A stretch of DNA of 7,156 nt. It comes from an uncultured Alphaproteobacteria bacterium (GTDB taxonomy: Bacteria; Pseudomonadota; Alphaproteobacteria; Caulobacterales; Caulobacteraceae). The DNA is taken from positions 1 through 7,156 of the forward strand of contig CAIZKE010000171.1 in assembly GCA_903933475.1 (NCBI GenBank), given 5' to 3'. The notes under the pieces are model-generated. The model was given only the letters and a program-made list of their open reading frames with translations, made no database searches and was not told the origin of the DNA. The position numbers and the translations under genes are program-made. How positions within the stretch are numbered: position 1 is the stretch's first letter; each line of letters starts with the position of its first letter. Shown here piece by piece: positions 1-5,228 of this stretch.

Positions 1-217
1 CCTTGAAGGCTTTCCAGATGGCGGAACGGGCGTGATCGTCTTCCGGCCCACGTCCCGGAATGTCGAGGCCTTCTCCGCCGCGCTTCCCCAAGGCCTTGCA
101 TCCCAGGCGAACCTCAACGGCGAGGCCTGGCTGAGATGCGTGTCCGCCAACCCCAACGCTGACATGGCAGGGATTCTGGCGGCGATTGACGAAGCGGCGC
201 GGATCGCCGGCGCCTGA
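1..217 (+). CDS. C-terminal end of a probable PLP-dependent group II decarboxylase (5' end outside window)
   Basis: The reading frame is open from the first complete codon at position 2 (Leu-Glu-Gly-Phe-Pro-Asp) to TGA at 215-217, so this is the last 71 residues of a longer gene; the GTG at 32 is internal, not a start. The pattern GVIVFRP, then a variable helix, then GLASQANLNGEAWLRCVSAN and a closing helix ending AARIAGA, resembles the C-terminal domain of aromatic-amino-acid/glutamate-type decarboxylases. That domain has a 'GVVxFR' strand, later an 'LR' strand (here WLRCVSANPNAD) and a final helix. Those enzymes use pyridoxal phosphate to decarboxylate amino acids in the cytoplasm. The PLP-binding lysine and all substrate-determining residues lie outside the window, so the substrate cannot be given and the family call rests on the tail alone. 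It converges on the btuD-like gene with a 51-bp gap that carries a repeat fragment. Confidence 0.6.
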   Translation, partial: LEGFPDGGTGVIVFRPTSRNVEAFSAALPQGLASQANLNGEAWLRCVSANPNADMAGILAAIDEAARIAGA

Positions 218-222
218 CCCCG

Positions 223-262
223 GGAGGCCCTGCCGGCGAAGCCGACTGAGGGGGTCAATGGC
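223..262. repeat. Decayed half-copy of the intergenic palindromic repeat
   Basis: Positions 231-262 match 7019-7050 of the right-hand repeat array at 26 of 32 positions by eye, including the core of gccg followed by gggggtcaa and then ggc. The G-rich bases at 221-226 look like the preceding edge of the unit. Only one arm of the palindrome is present; the matching second arm and the ccccctgggggg edge are missing. It fills the gap between two convergent genes. The flanking aggcc (225-229) and ggcct (260-264) could form a 5-bp stem, but there is no T-tract, so I do not call a terminator. Confidence 0.65.
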
Positions 263-268
263 CTCGCC

Positions 269-1042
269 CTAGGCCCGCCCGAGGACGTCCACAGACAGGC
301 CTTCGGTGCCCCGCCTCAGAGCCGTGCGGACGCCGAAGGCCCGGGCCAGGACGTCCGGGGCCAGGGCGGTCTCGGGGGCCCCGTCGGCGATCAGGGTGCC
401 GTCGCCCAGCACCAGGACCCGGTCGGCGATGCGGGCGGCCAGGGTCAGGTCGTGCAGGGTCAGGACGACCCCACAGCCCTCCGCCCGCGCCCGGCGCGCC
501 AGGGTCTCCGCCGCGTCGATCTGGTAGCTGGGGTCCAGCCCGGCGAGGGGTTCGTCCGCCAACAGCCATTCAGGCTCCCCGGCCAGGACCCGGGCGATCA
601 TGACCCGCGCCCGCTCTCCGCCGGAGAGGGTGGAGGCGTCACGCTCTGCAAGGTCGGTGGCGCCCGCCCCGGCCAGGGCCGCGTCGATGATCCGGGCGTC
701 CTCAGCTGACAGGCCCCGGGCACCGATGTGGGGAATCCGGCCCAGTCCGACCAGGATCCGGACCTCGAGGGGCCAGGCGATCTCATGGGTCTGGGGCAGG
801 AGGCCGATCCGCCGGGCCCGCGCGGCGGGCTCCAGGGCGGCAAGGTCGCCACCGTCCAGCAGCACCTGACCAGAGGCGGGTCGCAGCAGGCCGCAGAGGG
901 CCTCGAGCAGGGTGGACTTCCCCGCGCCGTTGGGGCCCAGGAGGACGGTGACCTCCCCGGCGCGGAGGGACAGGTCGAGGTCGCGGACCACCGGGCGGCC
1001 GCCCCGCCTGAGGGTCAGGCCCCGGGCTTCAAGCCGGCTCAT
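269..1042 (-). CDS. btuD: BtuD-type ABC transporter ATPase, cobalamin import
   Basis: This 257-residue cytoplasmic ATPase should drive import through the BtuC-like permease encoded just upstream. All ABC motifs are intact: Walker A GPNGAGKST (36-44), Q-loop LLPQ (Q84), signature LSGGE (139-143), Walker B WLLADEP with catalytic E164, D-loop GLD (168-170) and H-switch LTLHD (H197). Length and motif spacing fit the FecE/FhuC/BtuD family of iron-siderophore and B12 importers. The family alone does not separate B12 from siderophore transport; the cobalamin assignment comes from the riboswitch heading the operon. The ATG (complement of 1040-1042) overlaps the permease stop as ATGA, and a GGAGA (1048-1052) lies 5 nt upstream, so translation is probably coupled. 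It is the last gene of the operon and ends convergently with the decarboxylase. Confidence 0.9.
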   Translation of the reverse strand: MSRLEARGLTLRRGGRPVVRDLDLSLRAGEVTVLLGPNGAGKSTLLEALCGLLRPASGQVLLDGGDLAALEPAARARRIGLLPQTHEIAWPLEVRILVGLGRIPHIGARGLSAEDARIIDAALAGAGATDLAERDASTLSGGERARVMIARVLAGEPEWLLADEPLAGLDPSYQIDAAETLARRARAEGCGVVLTLHDLTLAARIADRVLVLGDGTLIADGAPETALAPDVLARAFGVRTALRRGTEGLSVDVLGRA

Positions 1043-2016
1043 CCCAGTCTCCGTCGAAGCATCAGCAGCAGCCCGAGGAAGAAGGGGCCACCCAGGCAGG
1101 CCATGGCCACGCCCAGCCTCACTTCAGCCTCCGAGGGGATGAGGCGGACCGCCAGGTCGCCGGCCAGGACCAGGACGGCGCCCCCCAAAGCCGACGGCCA
1201 AAGGAGCCCGCCGGGCCGCGCGCCGATCAGCGGCCGGAGCAGGTGGGGTGTCACAAGGCCTGCAAAGCCGATCACGCCCGCCACAGCGACCCCGGCACCC
1301 ACCGCCAGGGCCGTTCCCGCCGCCAGGAGGATCCGTGTCCGGTCGAGGTTGATCCCCAGGCTCCGGGCCCCGGTCTCTCCCAGGGTCAGGGCGTCCAGGG
1401 CGCGGCCCGTGCTGGACAGGAGGATCAGCCCGGCAAGGATGAAGGGCGCTGCGAACAGGGTCTCCGGCAGGCTGCGGTCGACCAGGGACCCCATCAGCCA
1501 GTCGATGATCCCGTTCACCGCCCAGGGCGTGGGGGCCAGGGAGAGGGCGAGGGCCACGCCCGCGCCAGCCACCGTGTTGAGGACGACCCCGGCCAGCAGG
1601 AAGACGGTCATGGAGCTTCCCCCGGCGGCCAGGGCCAGAAGGAGGCCGGTCCCGGCCAGGGCGCCCGCCATGGCCGCTGCGGGCTGGACCCATCCTGCCG
1701 CAGCCGGGAGCCAGAGGGTGAGGACGGCCCCCAGTGCGGCGGCGGACGAGACGCCGAGGACACCCGGGTCGGCCAGGGGGTTTCGCGTGAAGCCTTGCAG
1801 GGCGGCGCCGGAAAGGCCCAGGCCGGCGCCGATCAGGACGGCCAGCAGGGTCCTTGGCAGGCGGAGCTGGACCAGCACGGCCCAGCGCGGGTCCGAGGGA
1901 TCGGTCGCCATCTCGGCCAGGGGCAGGGGAATCCGTCCGGTCACCAGGCTTGCGGCGACGAGGGCCGCGAGCAGCAGGGCCAGCAGGGACAGGACGGTCA
2001 GGTGTCGACGGCTCAT
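1039..2016 (-). CDS. btuC: FecCD/BtuC-family ABC permease, cobalamin import
   Basis: This 325-residue inner-membrane permease has the hydrophobic profile of the roughly ten-helix BtuC/FecCD/FhuB family, starting with an N-terminal helix at about 6-24. Family signatures are clear: RLPRTLLAVLIGAGL (52-66), then LSGAALQGFTRNPLADPG (68-85) and LGVSSAAALGA (87-97), LGETGARSLGI (212-222, in the cytoplasmic segment expected to contact the ATPase), GFAGLVTPHLLRPLIG (250-265), and a C-terminal LGGPFFLGLLL (308-318). It would act as a homodimer with two copies of the ATPase and receive corrinoid from the binding protein. The start at 2016 overlaps the btuF stop as ATGA, with GGGGA (2024-2028) a short distance upstream. 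Length is normal for the family and no break is seen. Substrate is inferred from the operon's riboswitch. Confidence 0.9.
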   Translation of the reverse strand: MSRRHLTVLSLLALLLAALVAASLVTGRIPLPLAEMATDPSDPRWAVLVQLRLPRTLLAVLIGAGLGLSGAALQGFTRNPLADPGVLGVSSAAALGAVLTLWLPAAAGWVQPAAAMAGALAGTGLLLALAAGGSSMTVFLLAGVVLNTVAGAGVALALSLAPTPWAVNGIIDWLMGSLVDRSLPETLFAAPFILAGLILLSSTGRALDALTLGETGARSLGINLDRTRILLAAGTALAVGAGVAVAGVIGFAGLVTPHLLRPLIGARPGGLLWPSALGGAVLVLAGDLAVRLIPSEAEVRLGVAMACLGGPFFLGLLLMLRRRLG

Positions 2017-2873
2017 GTCTGCATCCCCAGGGCGGAGTCGCGGATCCGCGCCAGTTCGGCTGCAGCCTCGATCAGGGCTGGCCCGCCGCAGAAGAGCAGG
2101 CGTTCGGGAAGATCGCGCTTCAGGATCCGGGCGTCCAGCGCCGCCAGGGCCGGGTGTCTTACGGTCTGGTCGGCGCGTCCGGAGCGGCCCCCGTCATCCG
2201 CCAGGACCAGCACTTCCGGCGGCGCGGCGAGCAGGGCCTCGAGGCGCACGAGCCCCCAGCCGCGTACGCCCAGGCGTCCCGCTGCATTCTCAAGGCCAAG
2301 CCGGGACAGAAGGTCGTCCGTCAGGGTGCCGGCTCCCGGGCTGACGCCTCCGGACATGCGGATCAGGACCTCGGGCCGGCGGCTCCCGGGCCGCGATGCC
2401 GCCCTGTCGAGGGCGGCCCGGACGCGCGCCGCCAGGGCCTCGCCGCGCTCGGGGCGGTGCGCCAGGGCCGCGATACGGCGCACCTGGTCCAGGCTTGCAG
2501 CAACGCTGGCCGGGGTCTCGAAGACCGCGACGGGTGCCCCCAACTGCTCGAGAGCCCGCCGGGTCGCGGGTGAGGTGTGGGCGCTGGCCAGGACCAGGTC
2601 GGGCCGCATCAGGATGACCGCTTCGGCGGTGTCCCCAACCGAGGGCAGGGTGGCGGCAAGGTCGGCCAGGGTCGAAGTGGCCGGATCCCGGGACAGGCGG
2701 CTGAGGCCGGCGATCTGGCGACGATCGGCGATATGGACCAGCTGGGCGTCCAGGCAGGGGTTCAGCGAGACGATCCGGCGGGGACCCGCCGCCGCCGCAC
2801 CCAGCCCCGTCGCCGCCGCAAGCCCTCCGGCCGCGACCCTTCGGCTGATCGGCCTCTGGAAACCCACCGCCAT
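2013..2873 (-). CDS. btuF: BtuF-like periplasmic cobalamin-binding protein
   Basis: This 286-residue protein begins with an exported-protein leader: ISRRVAAGG (9-17), a weakly hydrophobic Ala/Gly/Leu stretch to about 29, and likely cleavage in the run of Ala before PRRIVSLNPC (31-40). The mature part has the two-lobed class III binding-protein pattern: a first strand RRIVSLNP, then LPSVGDTAEAVILMRPDLVLA (split around 76-96), a long linking helix at about 122-160, and a second lobe with GLENAAGR (193-200), LVRLEALLAAPPEVLVLA (around 208-225) and a C-terminal helix. E84 and E212 sit where BtuF and relatives carry the two glutamates that dock on the permease; this is my alignment by eye. It starts 2 bp beyond the receptor stop, with only a weak GAGAGGG (2885-2891) before it, so coupled translation is likely. 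The SRR pair gives a Tat-like leader. Confidence 0.85.
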   Translation of the reverse strand: MAVGFQRPISRRVAAGGLAAATGLGAAAAGPRRIVSLNPCLDAQLVHIADRRQIAGLSRLSRDPATSTLADLAATLPSVGDTAEAVILMRPDLVLASAHTSPATRRALEQLGAPVAVFETPASVAASLDQVRRIAALAHRPERGEALAARVRAALDRAASRPGSRRPEVLIRMSGGVSPGAGTLTDDLLSRLGLENAAGRLGVRGWGLVRLEALLAAPPEVLVLADDGGRSGRADQTVRHPALAALDARILKRDLPERLLFCGGPALIEAAAELARIRDSALGMQT

Positions 2874-2875
2874 GG

Positions 2876-4795
2876 TCAGAACCGCCCTCTCAGGCCGAGG
2901 GTCGCCACCCGGCCGGGAGCGCCATAACCACGCACAGTCTCGGGCGCCTCGTCCGTCAGATCGTCAATCCGTCCGTATACCGAGAACAAGCGTCCCACGG
3001 GTAACTCGGCCCGCAGGCTGGCGGTCAGGTAGGCCTTCAGGGGCGGGCCGCCCCAGAGGTCGCTGAGACTTTCGCCCACGTAGTTCAGGCTCATCCCCAG
3101 GCGGAGGTCCCGTGCGAGGGTCCGGCTGACGTCGAGCGCGGCCATGTCCCTGGGCCTGCGCGCCAGGTCCTGGTCGGGCGCGCCGTCCTGGCCCTCAAGC
3201 CGGGCTTGCGTCCAGGTATAGCTGGCGTCGAGGTCGAATCCGGCGAGGCGTCCGAAGGCCGCCGCCTCCAGGCCGAAGGCCATCGTCCGGTCGAGGTTGG
3301 CATAGTAGCCGTAGCGCCCACCCGCGCAGTTCGGGTCGCCTCCGCCCGTGCAGACGGCGAAGTTGACCTGGTCCTCGGTGCGTCGCCCGAACAGGGTCAG
3401 GGAAAGACGGACATCTCCGGCCTTCTGCTCGACGCCCAGGTCCCCGGCGAGGGCGGTCTCGGGCTGTAGGGCGGCGTTCCCGTACTCGCTATAGAGCTGA
3501 TAGAGGCTGGGTGCCCGGAAGCCCTGTCCCAGGCTCGCCCGCAGGAGGGTGTCGCCACCGCCGGGGTGCCAGGCCAGGGCCACCTGCCCCGAGCCTTGGT
3601 TCCCGAAAGCGTCATGCCGGTCGAGGCGGGTCGCCAGGGTCAGGGTCAGGTCCTCCGCCGGGGCGCCGAGGGCCTGGACCCAGGCCGAGTCCACGCCGGT
3701 CGAGCGGGTCAGGGCCTCAGGTTCCGGATCCCAGGGCGAGGGCGAGGCGATCCGCATGCGGCTGCGCTCGCTCTCGGCGCCGAAGGTCAGCCGCCAGGCG
3801 GGGGTGAGGGCCGCCTCGCCCTGGTACTCCAGGCGGCGCACCTGCCCCTCGGCGCGGAAGGTCAGGTCGGTCACCGCCTGGTCGGGGTCGTAGGTCCGGC
3901 GCCGGGTGTCGGTGAGGGCGAGGCCCAGCCGGTTCTTCACCCGGCCGCCTGCGACCGGGAAGGTCAGGCCGGCATAGCCGAGGGCCTCCCGGGTGCGGCC
4001 CCGCTCGCGGGTATCGGCGAAGACGTAGGCGGGGGCGGGATAGCCGTCGAAGGCGTTGCGGGCGTCCGACCAGACAGCCCGGAGGTCCAGGCGGATGTCG
4101 GGGGCCAGGTCCGCGGTAAGCCGCCCGGAGGCGCCGGTCCGGCGATAGCCGTCCCGTTCGGCTCCACTACGGGCTGCTGAGATACCGTCGGTGGCGTAGG
4201 AATCCGCCGCGAGCCGCCAGGCCAGCGCCCCGCCCGCGCCGCCGACGCCGCCGCGCAGGTAGGTGGTTCCCAGGCCGCCGGCCTCGGCCGCGCCCTCGCC
4301 GGTGAGTGCGCCCGTCGGCGGAAGACGGGTCTCCAGGCTGACCACGCCCCCCATGGCCTGGCCGCCCCAGACGGCGGACTGGACCCCCCGCAGGATCTCG
4401 ATCCGGGAAATGTCGCCCACCAAAAGGTTGGCGGCGTCGTAGGCCCCGCCGACGACGGAGGGGTCGTTCAGGCGCACACCGTCGATGACGAACAGGGTCT
4501 GCTCGGCCTCGGCACCCCGGATCCGGACAGCCGTCACCCCGCCCGGTCCGCCATTGCGGCTGACGCCGACCCCTGGGGTCGAGGCGAGGAGGTCCGGGAT
4601 CACCAGGGCCTGGCGGTCGCGGATCACCGCCGCTGGGATCACCGTCACGCTGCGCCCGCTTTCGGAGGCCGCCACGGGGATCCGGTTGGCTACCACAACT
4701 ACGGCCTCCACCGGGACGTCCACCGAAGCGTCCATCGGGGCCTCTGGGGAAATGGCGGCCAGGGCCGCGGCCCCGGCCAGACTCACAAGACTCAT
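2876..4795 (-). CDS. btuB: TonB-dependent outer-membrane receptor, BtuB-like
   Basis: This 639-residue receptor should import cobalamin across the outer membrane using TonB/ExbBD energy. In order: a short leader (1-18), a TonB-box-like stretch EAVVVVANR (30-38), the plug domain (about 45-157) with SVTVIPAAVI, IPDLLASTPGVGVSRNGG, VRIRGAEAEQTLFVIDGVRLN and RIEILRGVQSAVWGGQAMGG, then the 22-stranded barrel to the terminal phenylalanine F639, as usual for such barrels. FRAPSLYQLY (426-435) matches the conserved 'GF+APxLxxLY' strand. C482 and C490 could form a disulphide in an external loop. The frame is open back to 4912, but I choose ATG 4795: GGAGGAGG (4801-4808) lies just upstream, family N-termini begin here, and the extra 39 residues look like translated leader. 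It is the first gene of the operon and lies directly behind the cobalamin riboswitch. The leader lacks lysine or arginine, which is unusual. Confidence 0.92.
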   Translation of the reverse strand: MSLVSLAGAAALAAISPEAPMDASVDVPVEAVVVVANRIPVAASESGRSVTVIPAAVIRDRQALVIPDLLASTPGVGVSRNGGPGGVTAVRIRGAEAEQTLFVIDGVRLNDPSVVGGAYDAANLLVGDISRIEILRGVQSAVWGGQAMGGVVSLETRLPPTGALTGEGAAEAGGLGTTYLRGGVGGAGGALAWRLAADSYATDGISAARSGAERDGYRRTGASGRLTADLAPDIRLDLRAVWSDARNAFDGYPAPAYVFADTRERGRTREALGYAGLTFPVAGGRVKNRLGLALTDTRRRTYDPDQAVTDLTFRAEGQVRRLEYQGEAALTPAWRLTFGAESERSRMRIASPSPWDPEPEALTRSTGVDSAWVQALGAPAEDLTLTLATRLDRHDAFGNQGSGQVALAWHPGGGDTLLRASLGQGFRAPSLYQLYSEYGNAALQPETALAGDLGVEQKAGDVRLSLTLFGRRTEDQVNFAVCTGGGDPNCAGGRYGYYANLDRTMAFGLEAAAFGRLAGFDLDASYTWTQARLEGQDGAPDQDLARRPRDMAALDVSRTLARDLRLGMSLNYVGESLSDLWGGPPLKAYLTASLRAELPVGRLFSVYGRIDDLTDEAPETVRGYGAPGRVATLGLRGRF

Positions 4796-4800
4796 CGCGC

Positions 4801-4808
4801 CCTCCTCC
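4801..4808 (-). promoter_or_regulatory. Strong ribosome binding site deciding the btuB start
   Basis: On the - strand GGAGGAGG lies 5 nt before ATG at 4795 (8 nt if only the upstream GGAGG is used). This decides for the 4795 start over in-frame upstream ATGs such as 4912. The adjoining gtccgg (4807-4812) overlaps the first two bases of the site and could pair with ccggac at 4865-4870, which could occlude it. Confidence 0.8.
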
Positions 4809-4848
4809 GGACGACATGCGGCCGCGAACTGCAGCCGAACAGGCTTCC

Positions 4849-4870
4849 CCGGCCCGCAAATGCGGTCCGG
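4849..4870 (-). other. Hairpin in the riboswitch expression platform
   Basis: On the - strand ccgg, a, ccgc, loop attt, gcgg, g, ccgg forms two 4-bp GC stems separated by one A.G mismatch. It lies between the riboswitch core and the btuB ribosome binding site. There is no T-run after it, so it does not look like a classical intrinsic terminator. It may be part of the switching structure, since its ccgg arm (4867-4870) is also complementary to the bases overlapping the Shine-Dalgarno. No folding was computed. Confidence 0.45.
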
Positions 4871-4936
4871 TTGTGTCTGTCGCCGGTCGGGAGAGACCCG
4901 TCCTCCAGGCACACCCCGGCCTGTCGGATGACGACC

Positions 4937-5119
4937 GCGTCAGGCAGGTCTCCTGGCTCGCGGGTCAATGTCCCTTGCGCGTCGCCTTCCCAGCTGGGTA
5001 CCCGAAGGTTCCTGGCCAGTGGCTTCGTGACACGCGGACTCGCCGCTTACAGTTGCGGGGGCAGCCCGGGCCTTGCACCCGAGTTCCCTTTTCATCTCCC
5101 TCTCGGGAGAACCTGACGC
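4937..5119 (-). ncRNA. Cobalamin (adenosylcobalamin) riboswitch upstream of btuB
   Basis: Read on the - strand, the closing stem P1 is gcgtcagg (5112-5119) pairing exactly with cctgacgc (4937-4944). Inside, the family landmarks occur in the right order: the gatgaaaaggga block, ggtgcaa, the central gcccccgcaactgtaagcgg (about 5044-5063), gaagccactgg, gggaaggc, and the classic B12 box agccaggagacctgcc (4943-4958). The roughly 183-nt size is normal. Class I cobalamin riboswitches bind coenzyme B12 in nascent mRNA and repress uptake or synthesis genes, by termination or by hiding the ribosome binding site. The next gene on this strand is the BtuB-like receptor, about 140 nt away, so it should control the four-gene uptake operon. 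The absence of a U-tract terminator between 4796 and 4936 favours translational control; this is inference. Confidence 0.96.
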
Positions 5120-5126
5120 AGGTGCA

Positions 5127-5155
5127 GGCCTAGACCTCCGTCCGGCCAGGGTCAA
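5127..5155 (-). promoter_or_regulatory. Candidate housekeeping promoter of the cobalamin-uptake operon
   Basis: On the - strand TTGACCC (5149-5155) is followed after 14 nt by TCTAGGCC (5127-5134). This resembles the Caulobacter sigma-73 promoter pattern TTGACGS-N10-14-GCTANAWC in the -35 half and the CTA of the -10 half; the rest of the -10 is poor. Transcription from it would begin around 5120-5125, right at the 5' edge of riboswitch stem P1, which supports the placement. A second TTGAC (5161-5165) lies 10 bp further upstream and could be an alternative -35. Confidence 0.45.
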
Positions 5156-5218
5156 CGGGCGTCAAAAGGGTTGCGCGGGCGAGGCGCCCTGCGCCATCAA
5201 GCCTGCAGCCTTCGCTCC

Positions 5219-5222
5219 GGAG
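5219..5222 (+). promoter_or_regulatory. Ribosome binding site deciding the acyl-CoA dehydrogenase start
   Basis: GGAG lies 6 nt before ATG 5229. The frame is open back to an ATG at 5073, but that would lie inside the antisense of the riboswitch and give an unrelated 52-residue extension. The N-terminal sequence from 5229 (MSFRAPLQSLDLAL) matches how DmdC-like dehydrogenases begin. Confidence 0.75.
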
Positions 5223-5228
5223 TTACCC

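Noticed and set aside
223..268. Bidirectional intrinsic terminator between the convergent genes
   Set aside because: Only a 5-bp stem (aggcc/ggcct) with a long loop and no T-tract on either strand; the stretch is better explained as a repeat fragment.
728..2344. Long + strand open frame (538 codons) over btuD and btuC
   Set aside because: Antisense to two genes with full motif support; the translation is low-complexity Arg/Pro/Ala/Gly, as expected for a shadow frame in GC-rich DNA.
1243..3066. Long + strand open frame (607 codons) over btuC and btuF
   Set aside because: Antisense shadow rich in Gly, Gln, Arg and Ser with no recognisable domain; stops are rare here simply because of the GC content.
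4167..4859. 230-codon - strand frame overlapping the btuB start
   Set aside because: Out-of-frame shadow of the receptor plug region; Gly/Arg/Pro-rich with no motif. The receptor frame carries all conserved segments.
4849..4870. Intrinsic terminator in the riboswitch leader
   Set aside because: The hairpin is GC-rich but is followed on the - strand by ggggaagcc rather than a T-run.
4796..4912. N-terminal extension of the receptor to the ATG at 4912
   Set aside because: The extra 39 residues look like translated leader RNA, and the strong GGAGGAGG lies inside the extension immediately before ATG 4795.
4816..5155. Small open frames in the control region (both strands)
   Set aside because: They are covered by the riboswitch and its expression platform, whose conserved RNA motifs explain the sequence.
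5073..5228. N-terminal extension of the dehydrogenase to the ATG at 5073
   Set aside because: It overlaps the riboswitch on the other strand and resembles no dehydrogenase N-terminus; GGAG 6 nt before 5229 supports the shorter form.
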